Source: Thermoplasmatota archaeon
GTDB lineage: Archaea > Thermoplasmatota > E2 > DHVEG-1
NCBI GenBank assembly: GCA_016930995.1
Contig: JAFGFQ010000005.1
Location: 1 to 17,611 of the forward strand
DNA: 17,611 bases
Reading direction: 5' to 3'
Position 1 is the first letter of the stretch, and the number at the start of each line of letters is the position of its first letter. Under the pieces are notes generated by a model. The model ran no database searches. It was not told the origin of the DNA and saw nothing but the letters and a program-made list of their open reading frames with translations. This document shows positions 7,533 to 14,282 of the stretch, piece by piece. The translations under genes were made by a program, and so were the position numbers.

Positions 7533-7960
7533 TCACTGGTTTTTTCATCCTCGTTGGTCTTTTCTCTGAACCGCAATGAAACAGAGTTCATACAGTACCG
7601 CAGGCCAGTCGGTGCAGGTCCATCGTCAAACACATGACCAAGATGACCTCCGCAGCGAGCACACAGTACCTCGGTTCTCTTCATCCCAAGACTCCTGTCA
7701 GGTTCTTCCTTGAGAGCTTCAGTAGTGACCGGGGCAGAAAAACTAGGCCAACCGCTCCCTGAGTCAAATTTCGTCTCAGAGGAAAACAACAGATTCCCGC
7801 ATCCAGCACAGACGTAGGTTCCTTCCGCGGTCTGATGCACGTATTTTCCTGTAAACGGTGGTTCTGTGCCTTTCTTCCGAAGCACGACAAACTCCTCTGG
7901 CGAAAGAATCTTTTTCCATTCCTCCTCAGATTTTGTTACAATTTTTTTTTCCACAGACAT
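7529..7960 (-). CDS. msrB: Peptide-methionine (R)-S-oxide reductase MsrB
   Basis: This 143-aa full-length single-domain MsrB reduces the R-epimer of methionine sulfoxide in proteins, normally with thioredoxin-type electrons. The hallmarks are all present: structural zinc cysteines Cys51/Cys54 (CAGCG) and Cys100/Cys103 (CARCG), the GSGWPSF loop (68-74), [10 protein letters not shown] (106-115), and the catalytic Cys123 in [11 protein letters not shown]. There is no MsrA fusion. It is transcribed divergently from hypA and converges with the small membrane protein. There is no SD; a TATA box 32 bp upstream of the ATG predicts a leaderless mRNA. The charged tail ([11 protein letters not shown]) is family-variable. 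Confidence 0.96.
   Translation of the reverse strand: MSVEKKIVTKSEEEWKKILSPEEFVVLRKKGTEPPFTGKYVHQTAEGTYVCAGCGNLLFSSETKFDSGSGWPSFSAPVTTEALKEEPDRSLGMKRTEVLCARCGGHLGHVFDDGPAPTGLRYCMNSVSLRFREKTNEDEKTSD
7540..7545 (+). terminator. Oligo-T run after the small membrane protein gene
   Basis: TTTTTT begins 8 nt past the plus-strand stop at 7532, inside the 3' end of the convergent msrB. Short T-runs are sufficient terminators for archaeal RNA polymerase; there is no hairpin. Confidence 0.35.
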
Positions 7961-7987
7961 CGACCAAAATAAGCAGTTGTGTTGCCG

Positions 7988-7996
7988 TATATATAC
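7988..7996 (-). promoter_or_regulatory. TATA box of msrB (leaderless)
   Basis: On the minus strand this reads GTATATATA, centred about 32 bp from the msrB ATG. That is the distance expected if transcription begins at or next to the start codon. No SD precedes the ATG. Confidence 0.55.
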
Positions 7997-8030
7997 TCAT
8001 TGTCGTACTCAGATGTTTGCTCTACGCGTA

Positions 8031-8040
8031 AGATTTAAAC
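8031..8040 (+). promoter_or_regulatory. TATA box of hypA (leaderless)
   Basis: ATTTAAA inside AGATTTAAAC, preceded by a purine-containing BRE-like CGTA, is centred 31 bp before the ATG at 8067. No SD precedes that ATG, so a leaderless hypA-hypB transcript is likely. This also argues against longer hypA starts. Confidence 0.55.
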
Positions 8041-8066
8041 CATCTCCTTCTGTATCCGGTCTTACT

Positions 8067-8480
8067 ATGCATGAATGGGCCTTAGCAGAATCCGTTGTGT
8101 TAGCTGCGGTCGAAGCGGCACAGAAAGAAAACCTCAAGGCAATTACGGAAATAACAGTGCAGATAGGAGAACTCCAACAAATTGAGAAAGAAATTTTTCT
8201 TTTTGCGCTCCAGGAATTAGCCAAAACCCAGAGACCGCCGATTAAAACCGATGCGTTTCATCTTCGAACGGAGAAAAGTAGTCTTACCTGTAAAAATTGC
8301 GGGAGAAGCTGGAAATACAGCGATATGAAAAAGAAACTCAATGAGACGGAATCTGAATCCATCCATTTCATCCCTGAAGTCGTGTTCGTCCATGCCCGAT
8401 GCCCAGAGTGCGGCAGCCCGGATTTTGAGATTACGAAAGGCAGAGGGGTCGTACTATCATCTATAAAAGGAGTACGATGA
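8067..8480 (+). CDS. hypA: Hydrogenase nickel-insertion chaperone HypA
   Basis: HypA (137 aa) hands nickel to the [NiFe]-hydrogenase large subunit. The N-terminus MHEWALAES carries the nickel-binding Met1-His2-Glu3 motif, which fixes the start at 8067; an upstream in-frame extension lacks any conserved sequence and would bury that motif. The zinc domain has Cys75/Cys78 (CKNC) and Cys112/Cys115 (CPEC). About 33 residues lie between the pairs, more than in E. coli HypA and like the longer Thermococcus type. The gene overlaps the next by ATGA (8477-8480), so the two products are made together. No other hyp or hydrogenase structural gene lies in the window. Confidence 0.95.
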   Translation: MHEWALAESVVLAAVEAAQKENLKAITEITVQIGELQQIEKEIFLFALQELAKTQRPPIKTDAFHLRTEKSSLTCKNCGRSWKYSDMKKKLNETESESIHFIPEVVFVHARCPECGSPDFEITKGRGVVLSSIKGVR

Positions 8481-9208
8481 CCATGGAGCCACGAACAAGC
8501 GTGATACATACGCGGTTAAAAGATGTCCACAGGATCATCGCGGTGGCAAGCGGCAAAGGAGGGGTCGGGAAAAGCCTGGTCGCCTCAGGTCTTGCACTTC
8601 AGCTCGCGAAGAAAGGATACCGGGTCGGTCTTCTGGACCTTGATTTGTACGGGCCATCGTCTCACATCATCCTTGGAGTCAAGGACGTATCACCAAGAGA
8701 AGAAAAAGGGATCATCCCACCAACGGTCCATGGGATTTCTTTTATGTCCATTGTGTATTTCACCGAGGAAAAACCCTCACCATTCCGGGGTGTTGATATC
8801 TCCAACATCATCCTTGAGCTGCTTGCGATTACTCAATGGGGGGCTCTTGATTATTTGATTGTCGATATGCCACCAGGCATAGGTGATGAGACTCTTGATG
8901 TCATCCGGTATATGAACCGCAGCGAATTTCTTATCGTGACTACTCCATCGAAGGTCGCTATGGGGGCCGTCAGTAAACTGCTCAAAATATTAATAGAGAT
9001 AAAAAAACCTCTGCTCGGCGTCATAGAAAATATGACAATGAATGACTCTGTGTACATCCAAGAAGAGGTAAAAAAACTGCATGTTCGCTACCTCGGAAAG
9101 ATCCGTTTTGATGAAAACCTGGAAGATGCGATTGGAAAAGCAGATCACCTCATCCAGACAGACGCGATGAACCACCTTGGAAAAATCATTGCAGAAATCA
9201 TCCACTAA
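8477..9208 (+). CDS. hypB: Mrp/MinD-type HypB ATPase (nickel chaperone partner)
   Basis: The protein has 243 aa and belongs to the P-loop Mrp/MinD/NBP35 family. It has the deviant Walker A SGKGGVGKS (25-33), DLDLYGPS with Asp54/Asp56, and Walker B LIVDMPPGIGDE around Asp130. The C-terminal CxxC that iron-sulfur carriers of the Mrp/NBP35 group use is missing: ENMTMNDSVYIQEE stands where ENM...CPxC is expected. Together with the ATGA overlap with hypA, this matches the archaeal ATPase-type HypB known from Thermococcus, which binds HypA and raises its nickel affinity in an ATP-dependent cycle. It is not the GTPase-type HypB of bacteria. AAAGGAG (8466-8472) serves ATG 8477, with a second ATG at 8483. 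Its stop overlaps that of the converging folC by 4 bp. The alternative, a general Mrp-like ATPase, is less likely. Confidence 0.85.
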   Translation: MTMEPRTSVIHTRLKDVHRIIAVASGKGGVGKSLVASGLALQLAKKGYRVGLLDLDLYGPSSHIILGVKDVSPREEKGIIPPTVHGISFMSIVYFTEEKPSPFRGVDISNIILELLAITQWGALDYLIVDMPPGIGDETLDVIRYMNRSEFLIVTTPSKVAMGAVSKLLKILIEIKKPLLGVIENMTMNDSVYIQEEVKKLHVRYLGKIRFDENLEDAIGKADHLIQTDAMNHLGKIIAEIIH

Positions 9209-10548
9209 GACGGTGACGTCTCAGACCTGTTTTTTCCCCTGAGAAGATAGCTTCGTATCTCCCCGACGGTGAACAGCGATCCCGTGACACAGATCAGGTC
9301 TTTTTCTCTAGCAAGTCGCCAAGCATGGTCGATTGCCTCATTGATTGATTGGGACACAGAGACTATTTTTTTTTCATCAAACCCCATGATGAGTTCTTTA
9401 AGCAGCTGTGGGTCTGCTGCTCGAGGATTGGTTGATTGTGTGACAATGACGACATCGGCGAGTGGGACAATGGTCGCAATCATGGTTCCGATATCCTTGT
9501 CTCTGAGCATCCCAAGGACAAGGATGAGGCGATGAGAAGGAAAATCCTCTTTGATGGTGCGTGCGAGCATCATTATCCCTGCCGGGTTATGGGCTCCATC
9601 AAGCAGGATCAGCGGATGCTCTGAGACGATTTCCATACGTGCAGGATGGGTAGCAGCTGAGATACCATCGGTGATATTCGCATCAGTTACAAATACGCCG
9701 TTCATCTGCAACTGCTCCACGGCAGTAATAGCAAGTGCGATGTTTTCCCCTTGATGGGTGCCAAGCAATGACGTCTTCACCCTATAATCTTGAAAGGACC
9801 CATGGATTAGAAACTCCTGATACCGCCCTGGAAAGGATGTTCGTTTCCATGTGAAACGATCAATCCGTATGACTGGTGCGTGCCGCTCCAGAGCCACCTG
9901 TTCGATGGTGGTCAAGGCATCCTGGGTTGCGGCGGTAACGACCGGCACGTGCTCTTTGATGATCCCTGCTTTCTCAGAAGCTATAGCACAGAGGTCTTTA
10001 CCAAGTATCTCCGTGTGTTCAAGAGAAATATTCGTAATCACTGACACAACTGGACACACCACATTGGTCGCATCAAACCTCCCGCCAAGGCCTACCTCCA
10101 CCACCGCATAGTCCACCTTCCTATTTTTAAAATGAAGGAATGCCAGTGCGGTGACAATCTCAAAAAACGTTGGTGTGTTGTCCTGCTGTCTCATCTGCTC
10201 AACAACAGGCTTCACCTGCGTGATACACATCGCAAGGTCCTCCTTGGAGATCTCCTGGTTCCCTACAACGATTCGCTCAGAAAAACGCTCCACATGAGGA
10301 GAGAGATACACCCCAACCGTAAATCCTGCGTTCTTAAGGATTGAACCGATGTATTGACAGACGGATCCCTTCCCATTGGTCCCTGCCACATGGATGACCT
10401 GGAGCTGGCGGTGAGGATTCCCGAGTTTTTCTAAAAGATAACTAATCCGTTCAAGACCAAAAATCCACCCGTACCGATCAAAGCTAGAAAGCCAAGTAAA
10501 AGCATCCGAATAGGAGAGAGGGTTAGTATCCTTCAGAGTAGAGCACAT
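9205..10548 (-). CDS. folC: Folylpolyglutamate/dihydrofolate synthase FolC
   Basis: FolC (447 aa) is an ATP-dependent Mur-ligase-family enzyme that adds glutamate to dihydropteroate or folates. Motifs in order: DRYGWIFGLERI (24-35), P-loop GTNGKGS (56-62), YLSPHVERFSERI (81-93), FFEIVTALAF (128-137), EVGLGGRFDATN (151-162), NISLEHTEILG with His178 (173-183), SEKAGIIK with the carbamylatable Lys193 (191-198), LLDGAHNP (315-322), and VTGSLFTVGE near the C-terminus. The frame stays open upstream to 10752 but that part is junk antisense to conserved purN codons. ATG 10548 gives a normal N-terminus, and the gene then overlaps the purN end by 26 bp. It is the last gene of the THEP1-trm1-purN-folC run. 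Its presence beside purN implies folate-based C1 metabolism. Confidence 0.94.
   Translation of the reverse strand: MCSTLKDTNPLSYSDAFTWLSSFDRYGWIFGLERISYLLEKLGNPHRQLQVIHVAGTNGKGSVCQYIGSILKNAGFTVGVYLSPHVERFSERIVVGNQEISKEDLAMCITQVKPVVEQMRQQDNTPTFFEIVTALAFLHFKNRKVDYAVVEVGLGGRFDATNVVCPVVSVITNISLEHTEILGKDLCAIASEKAGIIKEHVPVVTAATQDALTTIEQVALERHAPVIRIDRFTWKRTSFPGRYQEFLIHGSFQDYRVKTSLLGTHQGENIALAITAVEQLQMNGVFVTDANITDGISAATHPARMEIVSEHPLILLDGAHNPAGIMMLARTIKEDFPSHRLILVLGMLRDKDIGTMIATIVPLADVVIVTQSTNPRAADPQLLKELIMGFDEKKIVSVSQSINEAIDHAWRLAREKDLICVTGSLFTVGEIRSYLLRGKNRSETSPS
9230..9235 (+). terminator. Oligo-T run after hypB
   Basis: TTTTTT lies 22 nt past the hypB stop and inside the 3' end of the convergent folC. 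It probably ends the hypA-hypB transcript, judged only by the T-run. Confidence 0.35.
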
Positions 10549-11203
10549 CAGGGAAGACCTTGTGTTTCTTTTTCCATGAATCACCAGGAAGGATGACCAC
10601 TCTGCGGCCTTCGATGAGCAAGCGTTTCTGCGCGAAGAGCTGCACGGTCCGAGGGAGGATCTGATGCTCGACGGCAAGAATCCGATCGGCAAGCGCATCA
10701 CGATCATCCTCAGGATGGACAAGAACAGCTGCCTGCAGGATGATCGGCCCATGATCCATCTCGGTATCCATGAAATGTGTCGTGCATCCGGAAATCTTCA
10801 CGCCGTACTCCAATGCGTCCTTCTGAGCATTGGTTCCCTTGAACGAGGGGAGGAGCGCAGGATGGATGTTGATGAGCTTCCCATGCCATTTCTTCACAAA
10901 GGATGGAGAGAGAAGCCGCATATACCCAGCACCGACCACAAGCTCCACCTGGTGTGCATGAAGGATCGCGTCGATTTCTTTTTCATGAGCAGCGCGGTCT
11001 TTACCTTTCGGGTCAATAAAAAAACAGGGGATATGATGCTTCCTTGCTCTACTGAGCGCACCCGCATCTTTTTTATCACTGATCACCACGACCACTGTCG
11101 CATCGATCATATCCTTCTTAGAGGCATCAATGATGCTTTGCAGATCGGTCCCGGAACCAGAGGCAAGAACACCAACAGAAAGCGGTTTGTGGGAGAGTTT
11201 CAT
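10523..11203 (-). CDS. purN: Phosphoribosylglycinamide formyltransferase PurN
   Basis: PurN (226 aa) transfers formyl from 10-formyl-tetrahydrofolate to GAR in purine synthesis. The phosphate loop is ASGSGTDLQSI (canonical GSGSN has become GSGTD). GAGYMRLLSP (91-100) contacts the folate. INIHPALLPSFKG carries catalytic Asn112 and His114, and TEMDHGPII carries Asp150; the 38-residue Asn-to-Asp spacing matches E. coli PurN. An upstream start at 11302 would overlap trm1 by 83 bp with unconserved sequence, so ATG 11203 is preferred, 16 bp past the trm1 stop. It sits in a run with trm1 upstream and folC downstream. With FolC it indicates that the organism uses the folate-dependent step rather than the formate-dependent PurT. 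Confidence 0.94.
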   Translation of the reverse strand: MKLSHKPLSVGVLASGSGTDLQSIIDASKKDMIDATVVVVISDKKDAGALSRARKHHIPCFFIDPKGKDRAAHEKEIDAILHAHQVELVVGAGYMRLLSPSFVKKWHGKLINIHPALLPSFKGTNAQKDALEYGVKISGCTTHFMDTEMDHGPIILQAAVLVHPEDDRDALADRILAVEHQILPRTVQLFAQKRLLIEGRRVVILPGDSWKKKHKVFPDVLYSEGY

Positions 11204-11219
11204 AGGCCTGGAATATCCT

Positions 11220-12326
11220 TTATCGTTTAAAAACTTCTGTGATGACATCCAGGGGAGCATCGGTTTTAAATCCTGTTGGGGTACAATGGGTCCGGGAAAC
11301 AAAAAACCCCTTCCTCCGTAGTCGTTCGAAGAGCAGCGCCATTGAGGGTGGCGAAGCTTTCAAGAGGGAGGAAAGATCATTGGTAGTATAAAAAAACGGT
11401 GGGGCCTCCGCCTCATCTTCCAGGGAAAACAGGAGAGGAAGAAGCATGTTTCTTGTGTTGAACTGCTTTGTGGATACTAAAGAACGTATCGCTTGGAGCA
11501 CTGCCTTGTTCTGTATGTTCCCCATCCATAACGGACCGACCGATTTGTTGTTATCTTTGGTGAGAGGAACGTCTTTTGCTGGGATGCTTCGATACTGGGC
11601 CATGGAGGCGTCTGCGGCTTGTTTCCCATTTGTGATGCGCACATAGAGGCGTATGTAATGATCGGTCGCGTAACACAGAAGGGGGTCAATGCCTCGGTCG
11701 TACTGTGCCGTCTCACGACACAGACTCCCAAGAAGGATCCGCAGACCTATCTCATGCATCGAAGGACCATGCAGCGGCCATGCTGCGTACCGTCGGTAAC
11801 ACACGCGGGGAAACACGCCACAAAGCGCTGCCGTATCAGTCGCGGTGCATGCGATGATTCCCTTGTTGTACACACTCTGCACAGCATCATCGAAAAAATA
11901 CACTGGAGAACCGAATGGGTCGATGTCGATGGAGTGAAACCGCCGCTCTTTTAGAAGGCACCCGAGGTCTCGTTGGAAGACGGAGACGTTTGGCAGTGAG
12001 AATCTCTGGATGTTCTGCTGGATAAGTGCAAATGACTGCTCACTCCAATCATTGATGGTTACCTCAAAATCCCCGGATAGTTCATGGGCAAGCCGAAGAC
12101 CTCGTATCCCGGATGCCGCCAACCCATCCAGGATATGGATATGTTTTGTACAGGTGTTCAACAACCATTGATTGACAAGAATGGAGATATCCCGGTTCAA
12201 TTCCATCGAAGGATTGTAGAAGGGTACTTTTCCTCGGATACTTGGTCCTTTGGAGGACGTCTTAGGAAGGAATACCAAAAGCTCGGTGGTTCCCTCGGTA
12301 ATAAGATCAGTTGCTGTATCAGTCAT
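11220..12326 (-). CDS. trm1: tRNA (guanine26-N2)-dimethyltransferase Trm1
   Basis: Trm1 (368 aa, usual length for archaea) uses SAM to make m2G and m2,2G at tRNA position 26. Visible motifs are PFYNPSMELNRDISI (35-49), the SAM loop LDGLAASGIRGLRLA (66-80), NDWSEQSF (92-99), DIDPFGSP with Asp134/Asp136 (134-141), CTATDTAALCG (160-170), HEIGLRILLG (191-200) and VGPLWMG (263-269) in the C-terminal domain. Many Trm1 proteins have cysteine pairs just before GPLW; here the stretch 231-262 has none, so any zinc site is lost. The start lies 2 nt past the THEP1 stop with no SD, suggesting translational coupling. The C-terminal tail is a winged-helix-like segment ending VITEVFKR. Confidence 0.95.
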   Translation of the reverse strand: MTDTATDLITEGTTELLVFLPKTSSKGPSIRGKVPFYNPSMELNRDISILVNQWLLNTCTKHIHILDGLAASGIRGLRLAHELSGDFEVTINDWSEQSFALIQQNIQRFSLPNVSVFQRDLGCLLKERRFHSIDIDPFGSPVYFFDDAVQSVYNKGIIACTATDTAALCGVFPRVCYRRYAAWPLHGPSMHEIGLRILLGSLCRETAQYDRGIDPLLCYATDHYIRLYVRITNGKQAADASMAQYRSIPAKDVPLTKDNNKSVGPLWMGNIQNKAVLQAIRSLVSTKQFNTRNMLLPLLFSLEDEAEAPPFFYTTNDLSSLLKASPPSMALLFERLRRKGFFVSRTHCTPTGFKTDAPLDVITEVFKR

Positions 12327-12328
12327 GG

Positions 12329-12889
12329 TTAATACAAGGGGGGAAGCTTCTCCGCCATGATTTTTTCTATCTTATAGGGCAGGAGGTTTCGATTCACTGC
12401 GGTGACTTCAAGGATGCGGATATCGTCACGTCTGCGGATGTCCTGCAGCAGCGGCGTCCGAGACTTTTTATGGAGCGTTACCATGATTGGTTTATCAGAA
12501 TCAAGTGCCTCGATGACGATTTCGCAGAACTTCTCAGAAAGCATCTCCATTTTACCGATTTCATCAATCACGATGATATCAACACTCTCATCGTTGATCG
12601 CTTTTTCTATCGCATGGACACCAACGCGTTCAAGAGCAGCAAGGTCAACACCGTATTTGCCTACCTTGTCTTTCGAATCCAGGTCAAGACGGGCGAAGAT
12701 TTCTTTTTCTTTTGTCTGCCAGTCCTCGATATAAAAACCCACGCGCTTTTTCTTTTCGATGAGCGGGGTGGTGATCATCCCCTCAAGCTTATACCCGCTT
12801 TTTTCGATCTTCTCGATGATTTTGATGAGCGTCTGTGTTTTTCCGACGCTTGGCATGCCTGTGATGCCAATCTTTGGTATATCGTCCAT
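12329..12889 (-). CDS. Nucleoside-triphosphatase, THEP1 family
   Basis: This 186-aa protein has the compact P-loop fold of the THEP1/NTPase_1 family, which hydrolyses NTPs in vitro and whose cellular role is unsettled. Walker A is GMPSVGKT (11-18). Walker B is VDIIVIDEIGKMEM (103-116), with the D-E-I-G-K-M-E signature typical of the family. VTLHKKSRTPLLQDIRRRDDI (137-157) matches the conserved HRxxxPLxxxIxxR region in position. It is the first gene of the run into trm1, 2 nt away. No SD precedes the ATG. A possible TATA (CTATAAAC on the minus strand, about 12948-12956) falls within the 3' end of the small upstream gene. Confidence 0.93.
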   Translation of the reverse strand: MDDIPKIGITGMPSVGKTQTLIKIIEKIEKSGYKLEGMITTPLIEKKKRVGFYIEDWQTKEKEIFARLDLDSKDKVGKYGVDLAALERVGVHAIEKAINDESVDIIVIDEIGKMEMLSEKFCEIVIEALDSDKPIMVTLHKKSRTPLLQDIRRRDDIRILEVTAVNRNLLPYKIEKIMAEKLPPLY

Positions 12890-12948
12890 AATAGCAGTAT
12901 GTAATGCAATTTTTGTTTAGAAATGTTTTGTAGTAATACAAACATTGT

Positions 12949-13179
12949 TTATAGGGTATGTTTCTCGAGTGAAAGTCTGACAATTCCATGGTTCTTAAGC
13001 TTCTTCCTGCAAGATGCAATCACATTGTCCAGTTCCGAAAGCGTCCGAATCTCCCAATACTGGTTGTGAACTTCACTACGAGACTGTAGTCGTTCCAGCC
13101 TATTTTTTATCTCATCTAGCTCGTCCCATATGATAGGTATTCTAATTCTGTTGGGGTCTTTCCTTTCATTTACCAACAT
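12949..13179 (-). CDS. Small charged helical protein, unrecognised
   Basis: This is a 76-aa reading frame. A short beta-like opening RIRIPII is followed by a strongly amphipathic helix (WDELDEIKNRLERLQSR) and a second helical part (LSELDNVIASCRKKLKNHG). The charge pattern looks like a real protein, perhaps one that dimerises by coiled coil, and a shorter reading frame overlaps it on the same strand. The ATG follows AGGTGAT too closely for an ideal SD; the TTG 3 nt later is better spaced. It lies between the secreted-protein cluster and the THEP1 run, 59 bp before THEP1, and could be co-transcribed with it. The function is unknown, and the gene may be spurious. Confidence 0.45.
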   Translation of the reverse strand: MLVNERKDPNRIRIPIIWDELDEIKNRLERLQSRSEVHNQYWEIRTLSELDNVIASCRKKLKNHGIVRLSLEKHTL

Positions 13180-13399
13180 ATCACCTACAAAGTGAAAATT
13201 GGCGTATTCCTAAAATAGGTTGATTACAAAATTAATAAAAAAGGAATTCAAATCCTATCAAAATCTCAACGAAGGTCATTTGACTCGTCACTATATAATA
13301 TAATGGAGCAGGTACTAAGGAATATATTTCTTTTAAGGATGTCTATATTATTTGACAATCCCAGATGTCTTTTGTGAAAAATAAAAATAATTGGTCATC
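13180..13399. other. AT-rich gap with no recognised gene
   Basis: This 220-bp stretch separates the secreted-protein cluster from the small charged protein. It contains the terminator of the cluster at its right end and a small palindrome CCTAAAATAGG (13209-13219) 30 bp before the small gene, which may overlap that gene's promoter. A plus-strand frame of 24 codons (13303-13377) has no support. Confidence 0.4.
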
Positions 13400-13410
13400 C
13401 TAAGGAGGAT
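13377..13410 (-). terminator. Hairpin plus T-tract ending the secreted-protein cluster
   Basis: On the minus strand the sequence ATCCT-CCTT-AGGAT (13397-13410) forms a 5-bp stem that contains the stop codon of the preceding gene. It is followed closely by TTATTTTTATTTTT (13377-13390). Hairpin and T-tract together look like the transcript end of the minus-strand cluster. Confidence 0.5.
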
Positions 13411-14230
13411 TATCATTTAACGCAAGACATGGAGTAAAACCGATATAAAATCTCATTCCCTCACGTACAAATGTGATTCCTGAAAACATGTTCATACCCA
13501 CATAATAACGTTTATCCCATCGGTCAATAGAAGCCTCAACATCAAAAGAGTGTAATGTACCGTAGAAATCACCCGAACTCTCAGTCAACCCTAATAATCC
13601 AATAGCCGTAATCGAACCTTGAGCAGGACAATCAACACCACTTCCTTCAGGAACAAACCACTTCGTCATACCAAATAATACCGGACCTAGAAGTTGAAAT
13701 GGTAAAAAATGAATGAATATATTAAAAAACGATAAAAAAGGTAAGAGACCAAATATAGTCAGAGGAAATGTCAAACTCGTATTTCCCATAACTAAACAAA
13801 AAATATTATAGATACCACCAAGAGAAATACTCTTCGGTACCTTTTTTATCAAATTTTTGAACATGAGATTATGAGATGGACCAATCACCAATCTCTGTGC
13901 CCTCTCAACACTCATCCCACGTGGCAATAACCCATACTTATCCAACTCCACCACTGCTTCCTTGAAGAGTGGGACTGCTTCCTCCCTGGTTGATGTCTGA
14001 TTCAACCGTGCTCTGAACTCCACCAGATACTCCTCGAGGTTCTGGTATTGTTCTCTGGTGAGTTTCACCGTAGTATCCTTGTATCCTTGGATGCCACAGG
14101 CTTGCGAAGTGACTTCGACGAGGTCATTCTCTTGGGATGCTTTCACGATTGATGTGTTGATGCTTGGTGCGACTGCGACACCGAGAAAAAGAAGGATGAT
14201 GCTTACTGCAAGGATTTTCTTTATTTTCAT
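13400..14230 (-). CDS. Secreted FYLG-family protein, copy 1
   Basis: The protein has 276 aa from ATG 14230 and no named family. A signal peptide (1-25, KILAVSIILLFLGVAVAPSIN) leads a charged helical N-domain of about 30-118 (LTREQYQNLEEYLVEFRARL, TSTREEAVPLFKEAVVELD, LLPRGMSVER). This is nearly identical to that of copy 2 at 16483-17358. After residue 118 the two diverge: here there is a long hydrophobic part (about 140-190), then SITAIGLLGL (206-215) and FSGITF..., closing with RFYIGF (260-265). The ATG overlaps the TGA of the beta-helix gene (TGATG), and the SD GGAG lies in the last codons of that gene. The two products are thus translationally coupled and probably act together outside or in the membrane. 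GTG 14236 is a poorer start. Confidence 0.78.
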   Translation of the reverse strand: MKIKKILAVSIILLFLGVAVAPSINTSIVKASQENDLVEVTSQACGIQGYKDTTVKLTREQYQNLEEYLVEFRARLNQTSTREEAVPLFKEAVVELDKYGLLPRGMSVERAQRLVIGPSHNLMFKNLIKKVPKSISLGGIYNIFCLVMGNTSLTFPLTIFGLLPFLSFFNIFIHFLPFQLLGPVLFGMTKWFVPEGSGVDCPAQGSITAIGLLGLTESSGDFYGTLHSFDVEASIDRWDKRYYVGMNMFSGITFVREGMRFYIGFTPCLALNDNPP

Positions 14231-14282
14231 CAACACACTCCAGGGATATCATAGGGTTCTTGTGCGGGATGCCAGTCAAATT
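13901..14282 (-). repeat. Duplicated 382-bp segment, copy 1
   Basis: This segment matches 17029-17410 without gaps at a constant offset of 3128. My hand count gives about 53 mismatches (roughly 86% identity); the first 240 bp are about 92% identical. It runs from the N-terminal domain of the FYLG-family gene through its start and into the last ~17 codons of the upstream beta-helix gene, crossing the gene junction. Similarity ends sharply on both sides. Confidence 0.85.

Noticed and set aside
7866..8066. N-terminal extension of HypA in the same frame
   Set aside because: HypA activity needs Met1-His2-Glu3 at the N-terminus, and the extension is antisense to msrB codons.
8477..9208. Reading the ATPase as an Fe-S cluster carrier (Mrp/NBP35/ApbC)
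   Set aside because: The C-terminal CxxC is absent and the gene is fused in expression to hypA.
10549..10752. 68-residue N-terminal extension of FolC
   Set aside because: It would overlap conserved purN coding sequence in another frame and has no similarity to the family.
11204..11302. 33-residue extension of PurN into trm1
   Set aside because: It is an out-of-frame reading of the conserved trm1 3' end; the PurN core starts at ATG 11203.
13303..13377. Possible 24-codon plus-strand peptide in the gap
   Set aside because: The TATA-like stretch lies only about 10 bp before the ATG, too near for a promoter, and there is no SD and no similarity.
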